Origin: Vibrio tasmaniensis 1F-187
GTDB taxonomy: Bacteria > Pseudomonadota > Gammaproteobacteria > Enterobacterales > Vibrionaceae
Assembly: GCF_000272405.2 (NCBI RefSeq)
Contig: NZ_AJZM02000124.1
Coordinates: 1-14,664, forward strand
DNA: 14,664 bases
Reading direction: 5' to 3'
Shown here: piece by piece, positions 1 through 7,448 of the stretch
Layout: each line of letters opens with the position of its first letter
Position numbering within the stretch: the stretch's first letter is position 1
Translations under genes and position numbers: made by a program
The notes under the pieces: generated by a model
What the model was told of the DNA's origin: nothing
Database searches by the model: none
What the model saw: the letters and a program-made list of their open reading frames with translations, nothing else

Positions 1-120
1 TATTTTATATAAGTACGTTAATAATATATTCGAGAATCAAATACCTACAATCTGACAATGCCTATGATTAGATACATTTACTCATATAATTCAACAAATA
101 TGAGACTCAGGGGGGATGAC

Positions 121-372
121 ATGAGAAGTATTGTGTTCAGCCAAGACATGGGACTTTCAGGAATCACGATGGCATCAACGAAGAGCAATCGACACCATAG
201 CTTTTGGCACCATAGCTCTCAACACCATAGCTCTCAACAGATAGTTTCGTTGAAAGAAGATCTAAACCGCTCTTGGAGTGGTATTGAAGTGGCGCTTAAA
301 TTCGCGACTGAATTGGGATGGGCTCGAGTAGCCGACTCGGCGAGCAGCATCGCTGATGCGAAGGCCTTCTAG
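121..372 (+). CDS. possible small ORF with HHSSQ repeats, antisense to the araC 3' end
   Basis: An 83-codon reading frame starts at the ATG at 121, preceded by a strong G-rich Shine-Dalgarno run (AGGGGGG, 109-115) at 5 nt spacing. The frame is also open upstream to an ATG at 58, which has no such site. The product is unrecognised. Its middle carries three pentapeptide units (HHSFW, HHSSQ, HHSSQ) produced by a 15-bp tandem repeat. The last third (from 262) lies antisense on the 3' end of the AraC-family gene, so that part may be open only because of the codon structure of the opposite gene. No signal peptide, membrane segment or known domain is visible. It may be a spurious frame; the ribosome binding site is the only positive evidence. 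Confidence 0.25.
   Translation: MRSIVFSQDMGLSGITMASTKSNRHHSFWHHSSQHHSSQQIVSLKEDLNRSWSGIEVALKFATELGWARVADSASSIADAKAF
193..237. repeat. 15-bp tandem repeat, three copies
   Basis: Three consecutive 15-bp units each begin with CACCATAGCT, at 193, 208 and 223. The second and third units are identical (CACCATAGCTCTCAA); the first differs only in its last five bases. The period is a multiple of three, so copy-number change would keep any frame open. It lies just downstream of the minus-strand AraC-family gene. Confidence 0.9.
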
Positions 373-1146
373 CTGAATCAGTTCTTTGGCTTTGTTGAGT
401 CTTACCTTCTTCAAATATTGAAGAGGGGATTCAAAGGTGACATTACGGAATGCATTGTGGAAGGCAGACACGCTCATGTTGGCTTCGTCGGCAAGCGATT
501 GAACAGTGATGGTTTGGTCGTACTCTTCATGCACTTTAGACAGCGCTTTGGCGACACGTGCATAATGGCCGTCATGATGAGCTAAATCAAACAGCACACG
601 CCCTTCTGAACCGGTTAGGGCGCGGTAGACAATTTCGCTGACCATGGCATCGCCCAATATATTGGCTTCAATGTCACAATGTAGAGTTTTGACCAATCGA
701 GTAAAGCTCTCCAGCATTTGCTCTTCCATTGGCGTCGATTCTAAGCCGCTCGAATTCTGCTTGTGCTTGTTGCAGTAGCTCTCTAGAAAGCCTTGGTCTT
801 CCAGCTTTTTGACTAAGCTGTGCAAGCGCTGAGAATCGATGCTTATCGACAAACCAAGCAATGGTTCGCCATTTACAGGTAAGGCTTCACACTCCAATGG
901 CATTGGCACGCCTACCACAAGATAATCACCAGCAGCGTAAGTAACGGGTCTATCGCCAATATAGATGTTCTTTTTGCCCTGCCCGAGCATGATAATACCC
1001 GACTGGTAAGTGAATGGCTGACGTTGATTCCCGCCACTGCTTCTATACAACCACACACCGCCAATTTCAGTTTCTCTGATCCCTTCGAGATCATCCCAAC
1101 CTTTGTGTTCTACATAAGACTGTAACAACTGCGCGAGTGTTTTCAT
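262..1146 (-). CDS. AraC-family transcriptional regulator, YqhC-like
   Basis: This is a cytoplasmic DNA-binding activator of 294 aa. Residues about 1-190 match the AraC_N sensor domain typical of YqhC-type regulators, with the stretch AGDYLVVGVPMPLECEA followed by a GLSISID strand. Residues about 213-294 form the AraC/XylS double helix-turn-helix, ending in the hallmark GYSSPSQFSREFKRHF. The ATG at 1146 is chosen because the family sequence starts there (MKTLAQLLQSY) and GGAAAG precedes it at 9 nt; the longer TTG start at 1227 adds a hydrophobic stretch that mimics a signal peptide. The gene diverges from a YqhD-like dehydrogenase. In E. coli the paired YqhC activates yqhD in response to aldehydes, so the same role is inferred here. 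The protein ends very soon after the last helix (FNTTPRAV), so a slightly shortened C terminus is possible. Confidence 0.9.
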   Translation of the reverse strand: MKTLAQLLQSYVEHKGWDDLEGIRETEIGGVWLYRSSGGNQRQPFTYQSGIIMLGQGKKNIYIGDRPVTYAAGDYLVVGVPMPLECEALPVNGEPLLGLSISIDSQRLHSLVKKLEDQGFLESYCNKHKQNSSGLESTPMEEQMLESFTRLVKTLHCDIEANILGDAMVSEIVYRALTGSEGRVLFDLAHHDGHYARVAKALSKVHEEYDQTITVQSLADEANMSVSAFHNAFRNVTFESPLQYLKKVRLNKAKELIQLEGLRISDAARRVGYSSPSQFSREFKRHFNTTPRAV

Positions 1147-1199
1147 AAGTGGCGACTTTCCATTCCAAGTGCTAAGAGTAAGTAAGCTAAAGCAGAGAA

Positions 1200-1227
1200 A
1201 GAATATCAATTTTGTAGAAATAGGCAA
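1200..1227 (-). promoter_or_regulatory. candidate promoter of the AraC-family gene
   Basis: Read on the minus strand, TTGCCT (1222-1227) and TATTCT (1200-1205) are separated by 16 bp, each matching four of six sigma-70 consensus bases. It lies 54 bp upstream of the chosen ATG. The call is by eye and weak. Confidence 0.3.
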
Positions 1228-1286
1228 TTTATTTGGAGGATCAGCTCTTCATCACCCTAGATTACTGTACTAATATGCAAATATAG

Positions 1287-1320
1287 AAATTGAGCAATCA
1301 AATAAAATAACAAATTGAGC
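1287..1320 (+). promoter_or_regulatory. 9-bp direct repeat upstream of the dehydrogenase, candidate AraC-type operator
   Basis: AAATTGAGC occurs twice in direct orientation, at 1287-1295 and 1312-1320, 25 bp apart start to start. AraC-family proteins usually bind direct repeats, and the pair lies in the shared regulatory region of the regulator and its presumed target. TAAAAT (1303-1308), a possible -10 element, lies between the copies. The second copy is close to the start codon, which is unusual for an activator site, so it could act otherwise or be chance. Confidence 0.35.
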
Positions 1321-1339
1321 TTTACACAAGGAATCTCTA

Positions 1340-2488
1340 ATGCAATTCACTTACGTTAACCCTACAGTTATCCACTTCGGCCAAGGCCAAATCAACGCTA
1401 TCAGCCAAGCGGTTGATACTTCGAAGAAAGTACTAGTCATCTACGGTGGCGGTTCAATCAAAAGCAACGGTGTTTACGACCAAGTTGTCGCTTCTCTCAA
1501 GGATCACGCTTGGATTGAGTTCGCTGGTGTTGAAGCTAACCCAACGAAAGAGACGCTAGATAAAGCCGTCGCTCTTGTTAAAGAAGAAAACGTAGAATTC
1601 ATTATCGCCGTTGGCGGTGGTTCAGTAATCGACGGTTCTAAATACGTTGCTGCAGCGGCTAAATACGACGGCGACGGTTGGGATATCCTAGCGGGCAAAC
1701 ACCAAGTTACTGAAGCAACTCCTATTGGTGCGGTACTGACACTTCCTGCGACAGGTTCTGAATCTAACATGGGTGCTGTAATCACTCGTAAAGAGACTCA
1801 AGAGAAACTGGCGTTCATGAACCCTGCAGTACAACCTAAGTTCGCGGTTATGGATCCAGATGTAATGAAGTCTCTACCTGAACGCCAACTGATCAACGGC
1901 TTAGTTGATGCGTGGGTTCACGTATGTGAGCAATACATCACAATGCCAACAGACGCGATGGTTCAAGACGGTTACGCAGAAACACTGCTTAAGAACCTAC
2001 TTGTACTGGGTAAGCAATACGACGAGCGTGACAACGACGCTTGGCGTGCAAACCTAATGTGGACTGCAAACCAAGCGCTTAACGGCCTGATTGGTACTGG
2101 CGTTCCTCAAGATTGGGCAACACACATGATTGGCCATGAGTTCACAGCACTATGGCACGTAGACCACGCACGTTCTCTTGCGATTGTTCAACCTTCACTA
2201 CTTCGTAATCAAATCGAAGCGAAGCGTGGCAAGCTAGAGCAAATGGGTCGCAACGTATTTGGCCTAGAAGCGGGTGCTGATTTAGCCGAGCGTACAATCG
2301 CGGCAATCGAAGCCTTCTACCACAGCCTAGACGTTCCAACCGTGTTCGACGGTTACGAAGCAACGAAAGCGGCAGCAATCGACAACGTTGTTGCTCAACT
2401 TGAATCACACGGTTACCTGCAACTTGGCGAAAACCAAGCAATCACGCCAGAGAAAACGCGTGAGATTTTAGAGTCTGCTATTCACTAA
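1340..2488 (+). CDS. yqhD: YqhD-type iron-containing alcohol dehydrogenase / NADPH-dependent aldehyde reductase
   Basis: This cytosolic enzyme reduces short-chain and reactive aldehydes to alcohols with NADPH, in the group III metal-dependent alcohol dehydrogenase family. At 382 aa it is close to E. coli YqhD (387 aa) and aligns along its length. The cofactor loop YGGGS (35-39), with the Ser linked to NADPH preference in YqhD, and GGGSVIDGSK (92-101) are present. The metal ligands correspond to D190, H194, H262 and H276 (motifs GLVDAWVH, THMIGHE, VDHA). The ATG at 1340 has AAGGA at 7 nt spacing. Codon use is strongly biased (CGT, GGT, AAC, CTA), unlike the adjacent regulator, which suggests high expression. 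It probably detoxifies aldehydes under control of the divergent YqhC-like protein. The family is certain; the exact in vivo substrate is not visible. Confidence 0.95.
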   Translation: MQFTYVNPTVIHFGQGQINAISQAVDTSKKVLVIYGGGSIKSNGVYDQVVASLKDHAWIEFAGVEANPTKETLDKAVALVKEENVEFIIAVGGGSVIDGSKYVAAAAKYDGDGWDILAGKHQVTEATPIGAVLTLPATGSESNMGAVITRKETQEKLAFMNPAVQPKFAVMDPDVMKSLPERQLINGLVDAWVHVCEQYITMPTDAMVQDGYAETLLKNLLVLGKQYDERDNDAWRANLMWTANQALNGLIGTGVPQDWATHMIGHEFTALWHVDHARSLAIVQPSLLRNQIEAKRGKLEQMGRNVFGLEAGADLAERTIAAIEAFYHSLDVPTVFDGYEATKAAAIDNVVAQLESHGYLQLGENQAITPEKTREILESAIH

Positions 2489-2583
2489 GAATTGCTAAAG
2501 TAGAGAGAAAGCAAAGGCAATGGTCACACAAAGATGATTTTTTACATCTGACTGAACCCATTACTTATTTCTTTCGTACAAAC

Positions 2584-2614
2584 AAAGCAGCGTTCATTTT
2601 GGGCGCTGCTTTTT
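2584..2614 (+). terminator. rho-independent terminator of the dehydrogenase gene
   Basis: AAAGCAGCG (2584-2592) pairs perfectly with CGCTGCTTT (2604-2612) around an 11-nt loop, and T residues run to 2614. It lies about 95 bp after the stop codon. Confidence 0.85.
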
Positions 2615-2713
2615 AATTTGCCCTACAAGATGCTATTAAATTCTCATAAGTCCTTAATTTTATGTGCATTCAGATTTCTATATTGGTAAGGTAAACCTGT
2701 CTCTTTACTAGGT

Positions 2714-3460
2714 ATGAACAACGATTTGAACAATCTCAAGGAAATGGTTAAGTTTAAGTCACTTAACAAGTGGTATGGTGATTTTCATGCCCTAAAGGAT
2801 ATCGATTTAAATATCGAACAAGGAGAGATAGTGGTGATTTGCGGGCCATCAGGTTCGGGTAAATCAACCTTAATCCGTTGTATCAATCAGCTAGAACCTT
2901 TCGAAAGTGGCGAGCTTTGCGTGTTAGAACAAGTACTTCCGAGTAAATTTAACACACCTGGCCAAGTCGGAATGGTGTTTCAGCATTTTCATTTATTCCC
3001 CCATCTTACCGTGCTTGAAAACCTAACTCTGTCGCCGATTCGTACGCTGAAAAAAAGCAAACGAGAAGCTGAGAAGATTGCAATGCACTATCTCGAGCGC
3101 GTACACATCGCTGAACAAGCCAACAAATACCCAGTGCAACTTTCTGGCGGTCAACAACAACGTGTAGCTATCGCCCGTTCGCTGTGCATGAAGCCTGAAT
3201 TACTGCTTTTTGATGAACCGACTTCAGCGCTTGATCCGGAGATGATTAACGAAGTGCTCGACGTGATGGTTGAACTGGCGAGCGAAGGTATCACCATGGT
3301 GTGCGTGACCCACGAAATGGGCTTTGCGAAACAAGTGGCCGACCGCGTTATCTTCATGGATGAAGGACAAATTGTGGAATCGAATACGCCACAAGCGCTC
3401 TTTGAAAACCCTCAACATGAACGTACTCAAGCGTTCCTAAATCAGATCCTGACTTATTAA
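2714..3460 (+). CDS. polar amino acid ABC transporter, ATP-binding protein (AapP/GlnQ type)
   Basis: This cytoplasmic ATPase powers the importer encoded by the next three genes. It has Walker [10 protein letters not shown] (44-52), Q-loop Q90 (GMVFQHF), signature LSGGQQQR (143-150), Walker B LLLFDEP (163-169), D-loop SALD and the switch His in VTHEMGF (H200). Its 248 aa is normal for the family, and sequences such as [13 protein letters not shown] and SLCMKPE closely resemble AapP/BztD proteins of general L-amino acid importers. The start at 2714 lacks a well-placed ribosome binding site. The family-like start is the ATG at 2744 ([12 protein letters not shown]), preceded by AAGGA but too closely, so the N terminus is uncertain by ten residues. 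The stop overlaps the next start by one base. Confidence 0.93.
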   Translation: MNNDLNNLKEMVKFKSLNKWYGDFHALKDIDLNIEQGEIVVICGPSGSGKSTLIRCINQLEPFESGELCVLEQVLPSKFNTPGQVGMVFQHFHLFPHLTVLENLTLSPIRTLKKSKREAEKIAMHYLERVHIAEQANKYPVQLSGGQQQRVAIARSLCMKPELLLFDEPTSALDPEMINEVLDVMVELASEGITMVCVTHEMGFAKQVADRVIFMDEGQIVESNTPQALFENPQHERTQAFLNQILTY

Positions 3461-4257
3461 TGTTGATTCGAATTATTAAACCCGCCCTATCTGCTTTAGT
3501 ACAGATTGTTGTACTGGTGGCTGCTGTTGTTTGGATTCTCGACTCTGGCGCACAAACCATGGGATACAGCTGGCAATGGGAGCGCGTGCCGGACTATATT
3601 GCTTTCTATGAAGATGGTGAATGGTGGCCAGCAGAATTAGTTGAAGGGCTACTGGTTACCATCAATATCTCTTTGATTTCTTTGGTCGCTACGTTGATCA
3701 TTGGTTTAACGACAGCGCTATTGAGAAACTCAAATTCTGTGGTTGGACGCACCTTAGCCACCAGCTATGTTGAGTTGATTCGTAACACGCCGTTATTAGT
3801 ACAAATTTATTTGCTCTATTTTGTATTTGGCCCCGTATTAGGGCTCGATCGCTTTAGCACTGCCGTTTTAGCCTTGGCACTTTTCCAAGGCGCTTATACC
3901 GCCGAGATATTTCGTGCCGGTTTAAATGGTATTGCGAGAGGACAATTTGAAGCAGCTCAATCCTTGGGCTTATCAAAGACCTATACTTACTGGGATGTGA
4001 TTCTTCCTCAGGTGGTGCAACGCACCTTGCCACCTTTGACCAATGAAGTGATCTCTCTTATTAAAAACTCTTCAATTGTGAGTGTCATGGCTATTTTTGA
4101 CCTGACGACTGAAGCCAGAAACATTGTTTCTGAAACCGCGATGCCATTCGAGATTTGGTTCTCTGTGGCGATCATTTATCTTGCTCTTACACTTTCACTT
4201 TCTGCCGTTGCTGCTTGGCTTGAGCATAAGCTCGGGGCTAACTGGCGAACACAATAA
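3460..4257 (+). CDS. amino acid ABC transporter permease (HisM/GlnP family), first subunit
   Basis: This inner-membrane permease of 265 aa forms half of the translocation pore. Hydrophobic segments lie around 11-28, 66-88, 105-122, 133-148 and 230-253. The canonical ELIRNTPLLVQIYLLYF (105-121) is present. The EAA coupling loop (149-171, with G160 in ARGQFEAAQSLGLS) contacts the ATPase. The periplasmic segment YSWQWERVPDY is typical of Aap-type permeases. The ATG overlaps the ATPase stop (TAATG) with no separate ribosome binding site, so translation is probably coupled. The partner permease is encoded after the binding-protein gene, so the two permeases are split by it. Confidence 0.92.
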   Translation: MLIRIIKPALSALVQIVVLVAAVVWILDSGAQTMGYSWQWERVPDYIAFYEDGEWWPAELVEGLLVTINISLISLVATLIIGLTTALLRNSNSVVGRTLATSYVELIRNTPLLVQIYLLYFVFGPVLGLDRFSTAVLALALFQGAYTAEIFRAGLNGIARGQFEAAQSLGLSKTYTYWDVILPQVVQRTLPPLTNEVISLIKNSSIVSVMAIFDLTTEARNIVSETAMPFEIWFSVAIIYLALTLSLSAVAAWLEHKLGANWRTQ

Positions 4258-4269
4258 GGATTTATCAGC

Positions 4270-5079
4270 ATGAAGCTATTTAAAACCGCGATTACAGCCC
4301 TACTTGCGCTTGCCGTAAGTTTGCCTGCACTTGCTTCTGAAACGCCTAACCTCGATAAAATCAACGAACGTGGCTCACTGCGCGTTGGTATGTCGACATT
4401 TGTTCCTTGGGCGATGCGTAACAAACAAGGCGATCTCGTTGGCTTTGAAATCGACGTGGCGAAACGCCTTGCCGAAGATTCTGGTTGGAAAGTCGAATTT
4501 GTACCTACGGCATGGGACGGTATTATCCCTTCTCTATTATCGAAAAAATTTGATGTAATCATCGGCGGTATGTCTATCACTGAAGCTCGTGCCAAAAGCG
4601 TATTGTTCACTGAACCTTACTCGCACTCTGGCGTTCAACTGGCGGCTAACAAAGAGCTAGCGGAAGGTTTTACTCAGATCTCTGATTTTGATTCTCGCCG
4701 CGTAAAAATTGCAGCACGTCGTGGAGCATTCACGGTTCAAGTCGCTCGTGAAACCTTCCCTAAAGCGAAAGTTCTACAGTTCGATGACGATGCTCAAGCA
4801 TTCCAAGAAGTATTGAACGGCAACGCACACGCGGTTATCGCGTCTAGCCCGAAACCAGAACACGAAACGATCAAAAACGCAGACACGCTATTTATTCCAT
4901 TTGAAGAGCGTCTATCAAAAGGTAACGAAGCATTTGCAGTTCGCCTAGGTGAAACTGACAAGGCAGAATTCTTCAACGAATGGATCAAAGCACGTACTGA
5001 AGATGGTTGGTTGAAAGAGCGTTACGAGTACTGGTTCTCTACTCTAGATTGGCAAGACCAGATTGCTCAAGGTCAGTAA
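4270..5079 (+). CDS. periplasmic substrate-binding protein of the ABC importer, family 3
   Basis: A 269-aa exported protein with a Sec signal peptide (about 1-22, cleavage after ALA) delivers ligand to the permeases. The SBP_bac_3 fold is shown by GFEIDVAKRLAEDSG (58-72), WDGIIPSLL, and GGMSITEAR (99-107), whose R107 corresponds to the Arg that binds the ligand carboxylate in LAO- and His-binding proteins. At the position of the Asp that binds the alpha-amino group in LAO protein (D161), this protein appears to have S192 (HAVIASSP), so the substrate may not be a standard alpha-amino acid. The start has AAGGA overlapping the previous stop at 9 nt spacing. It is much shorter than AapJ (about 340 aa), so the system is not a straightforward Aap orthologue. 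A strong hairpin follows. Confidence 0.9.
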   Translation: MKLFKTAITALLALAVSLPALASETPNLDKINERGSLRVGMSTFVPWAMRNKQGDLVGFEIDVAKRLAEDSGWKVEFVPTAWDGIIPSLLSKKFDVIIGGMSITEARAKSVLFTEPYSHSGVQLAANKELAEGFTQISDFDSRRVKIAARRGAFTVQVARETFPKAKVLQFDDDAQAFQEVLNGNAHAVIASSPKPEHETIKNADTLFIPFEERLSKGNEAFAVRLGETDKAEFFNEWIKARTEDGWLKERYEYWFSTLDWQDQIAQGQ

Positions 5080-5096
5080 TCAGAACTTTTGCTAGT

Positions 5097-5133
5097 GAAT
5101 CGAGGCAGTGCGTTGTCTGCACTGCCTCGATTC
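5097..5133 (+). promoter_or_regulatory. perfect 15-bp hairpin after the binding-protein gene, candidate mRNA stabiliser or attenuator
   Basis: GAATCGAGGCAGTGC (5097-5111) and GCACTGCCTCGATTC (5119-5133) are perfect inverted repeats around a 7-nt loop. No T-tract follows, so it is a poor intrinsic terminator. Its position just after the binding-protein stop and before the second permease fits a 3' stabilising structure that raises binding-protein mRNA over downstream mRNA, as known for malE-malF and hisJ-hisQ intergenic elements. This function is inferred. Confidence 0.75.
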
Positions 5134-5212
5134 GGCAACTTGATTCGCTTTAATGATGATCTAAAACTCAACAAAACAGCCTACTAATTATTATTGTTTA
5201 AACAGGAATGAC

Positions 5213-6139
5213 GTGAGTAGTACTAGCGCATTAACAACACCTAAGCCCAACGTTTATATGAAGCCTTGGTATCAACGCCTTAACCTTTTGGATGGCGTGT
5301 TACTCGCTGTCATTTGTGTGTTTTCAGGCTGGCTTTATTATCGTTCTGCTGTTGGTATCAACTACCAGTGGCGCTGGGAAGATGCGTTTACCCTAATTTT
5401 CATTCCACCTTCTCAAGGCAGTATTCCCTACTTCTTCCAAGGCTTGATCGCTACACTGCGCTTGAGTGTCTGGAGTATGGTGTTAGCACTCTCTTTTGGC
5501 ACATTGTTAGGTGTAGCAAGACACTCAAAGATCGCTTTCTTCAAAACACCGGCACTGATTTTTATCCAGTTGGTTCGAAATATTCCGCCACTGGTGTTTG
5601 TCTTCATATTCTATTTCTTCGTTTCTAACCAACTGATTCCATTACTTGGTTTAGAAAGTATCTTACGTGAACACAATGGCGAGATTAACGCTGTTCAAGC
5701 CTTTCTGTTTGGTCCTACTAACCTTTGGGAAAACTTAGCGTCTGGTGTTATCTGTATTGGTTTGCTCTCTTCGGCTTACATTGCGGAAGTGATTCGAGCG
5801 GGTTTAGAAGGTATTCCTAAAGGCCAATGGGAAGCGGCCGATTCGCTTGGCTTGTCTGCATTGTCTAAGTATCGATTTGTGGTTGGCCCACAAGTATTAA
5901 CTGCCATCACCCCACCATTGGCAGGCCAAGCAATCTCCTTGGTTAAAGACACGTCGATTGTGTCTCTGATTTCGATCCAAGAGATGACGTTTGTTGGTAC
6001 TGAGATGGCAAACTCATCGGGGTTGATCTTCGAGATCTGGCTGATTGTAGGCTTCGTATATTTTGCTTTATGCTTTGCGCTTTCGCGTCTGTTCAAAGTG
6101 ATTGAACAACGTTCTAGTGCTTACCTTAACCATCAGTAA
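5213..6139 (+). CDS. amino acid ABC transporter permease (HisM/GlnP family), second subunit
   Basis: This is the second inner-membrane permease, 308 aa. A long N-terminal cytoplasmic segment precedes the first membrane helix (about 26-42). Further helices lie around 77-100, 117-137, 176-193 and 272-291. The segments QLVRNIPPLVFVFIFYF and the EAA loop (192-214, G200 in EGIPKGQWEAADSLGLS) are present. YQWRWED near residue 50 mirrors YSWQWER in the first permease, supporting a heteromeric pair. The start is GTG with AGGA at 5 nt; an ATG five bases upstream reads straight into a stop. It is 133 bp beyond the binding-protein gene, with the hairpin between them, so it may be made at lower level or have its own promoter. 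Confidence 0.92.
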   Translation: MSSTSALTTPKPNVYMKPWYQRLNLLDGVLLAVICVFSGWLYYRSAVGINYQWRWEDAFTLIFIPPSQGSIPYFFQGLIATLRLSVWSMVLALSFGTLLGVARHSKIAFFKTPALIFIQLVRNIPPLVFVFIFYFFVSNQLIPLLGLESILREHNGEINAVQAFLFGPTNLWENLASGVICIGLLSSAYIAEVIRAGLEGIPKGQWEAADSLGLSALSKYRFVVGPQVLTAITPPLAGQAISLVKDTSIVSLISIQEMTFVGTEMANSSGLIFEIWLIVGFVYFALCFALSRLFKVIEQRSSAYLNHQ

Positions 6140-6195
6140 CGTCATTAATTAATAGTACCGACTCGCCCGACCATTCCTTTCCCTTATCAAGTTCA

Positions 6196-6228
6196 CCTGA
6201 TTGGTTTAAGCTATTGACCAATCGGGAT
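6196..6228 (+). terminator. candidate terminator of the ABC importer operon
   Basis: CCTGATTGGT (6196-6205) pairs with ACCAATCGGG (6217-6226), with one G-T pair, across an 11-nt loop, followed by a weak AT-rich tail (ATTTAT). It is 56 bp after the last permease gene. The tail is poor, so termination may be partial. Confidence 0.5.
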
Positions 6229-6331
6229 TTATCCCTTCATATTTCTTCTTAGAAACACAGCGAAATACTCGTCTAATCACTATACTTGAAGTATCGAACT
6301 ACGTTGATTCTTCTCAAGGACATCACTCAGC

Positions 6332-7276
6332 ATGGACAATCATAAAGAAAGAGCTTTTTACGCCGTTGTCGGCGCATTGGTTGGAGACGCCGCTTCCATG
6401 GGGTTGCACTGGCTGTATGACCAAGAGAGGATCTTACACGTGGCTGGTTTCGAGCCAGAATTTCGCTCACCGAATCAGTTCGATTATCAAGACAAAGGCT
6501 ACTTTGCGCACCAAGGAAAAACGTCCGGTGAGCACTCGCAATACGGTGCTCAGTTATTGGCGATGGTCGATAGTTTAGTCGACAACCAAAAATACGATGA
6601 AGCGAGCTATATTCAACATTTCCGCAAATGGTTTGATTTCGGTGGTAGTTGGCAAGGCTACATTGATAAAGCGACGCGCATGAGCTTGCTGAACATCCAT
6701 CAATTAGAACTAGAGGGCGCCCCGATTACTGCCTGTGGCGCAGACGATACGCAGCTCCCCGCAGTTTCAAAGATCATTCCATTAGTAGCCTGTACTTATA
6801 CCTCTCACACCTTACCAGCGATGGTAGAGAGCGCGGTACGAGTGACCAACAACAACGACAAAGCCGTGGAATGGGCGCAAACCATCACCCTGTTGATTCA
6901 AGCAGCGATTCAAGGCAACTCACCATTACAGTCCGTAGAAATGGTGCGACAAACTTGCAGCAGATTTATACATGATCAAATCGATGAAGCATTGGCTGAA
7001 CCTGAGCTTTCAATAACAGATGCCGCGAAGAAGTTTGGATTGCATTGTGAACTGAGTGCCGCATTTCCCTTGCTGATACGCATCATTGCGGGTGCTCAGA
7101 GTTATCAACAAGGCATTCGCGACAATATCTTGTGTGGTGGTGACAGCTGCGGTCGTGCGATTGTGATTGGTGCGGTATTAGCGGCGTGTTTCTATGAAGA
7201 AGACGGAGCGATTCCAACAGAATGGCTAAACCAAGTCGAACTCAATGGGGGTGTTTTGTCTTTGCCGATTGAGTGA
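6332..7276 (+). CDS. ADP-ribosylglycohydrolase-fold protein with atypical metal site
   Basis: A 314-aa cytosolic protein matches the ADP-ribosyl_GH family. GALVGDAASMGLHWLYD (14-30) is the N-terminal family motif, the central ADDTQLPAVSKIIPL matches the usual N-G-A-x-M-R-x-x-P region, and GGDSCGRAIVIGAVLAA (269-285) is the C-terminal glycine-rich helix. Canonical DraG/ARH enzymes bind two Mg ions through an N-terminal T-D-D-T and a C-terminal G-G-D-T-D. Here the first aligns with E-H-S-Q-Y and the second reads G-G-D-S-C, keeping only D271. J1-crystallin is a known member of this fold without the usual activity, and this protein could be of that kind. The ATG at 6332 has AAGGA at 11 nt. TATACT (6281-6286) is a possible -10. 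It could remove ADP-ribose from a target, act on another substrate, or be catalytically inactive. Confidence 0.85.
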   Translation: MDNHKERAFYAVVGALVGDAASMGLHWLYDQERILHVAGFEPEFRSPNQFDYQDKGYFAHQGKTSGEHSQYGAQLLAMVDSLVDNQKYDEASYIQHFRKWFDFGGSWQGYIDKATRMSLLNIHQLELEGAPITACGADDTQLPAVSKIIPLVACTYTSHTLPAMVESAVRVTNNNDKAVEWAQTITLLIQAAIQGNSPLQSVEMVRQTCSRFIHDQIDEALAEPELSITDAAKKFGLHCELSAAFPLLIRIIAGAQSYQQGIRDNILCGGDSCGRAIVIGAVLAACFYEEDGAIPTEWLNQVELNGGVLSLPIE

Positions 7277-7299
7277 TTCCCACAATAACAAATAAGGCG

Positions 7300-7341
7300 A
7301 AAGCGCCTCTCGATTCCTTGCTCGAGAGGCGCTTTTCTTTT
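7300..7341. terminator. bidirectional terminator between two convergent genes
   Basis: AAAGCGCCTCTCGA (7300-7313) pairs perfectly over 14 bp with TCGAGAGGCGCTTT (7322-7335) around an 8-nt loop. A T-rich run follows on the plus strand to 7341. It serves the plus-strand glycohydrolase gene. The minus-strand receptor gene ends about 110 bp away, so it may also stop that transcript. Confidence 0.9.
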
Positions 7342-7448
7342 CACTAGAATGACTTAAACGGATAACTTCAATTTCGAGCAATACCCCTTCCGGATCTCTA
7401 CGACCGCCAGTTTATTGCGCTAACCAAACCTAAACGCTAAAGCCTTCT

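Noticed and set aside
1147..1227. N-terminal hydrophobic extension of the first AraC protein resembling a signal peptide
   Set aside because: It needs a TTG start and lies upstream of the family start at 1146; a cytosolic regulator is not expected to be exported.
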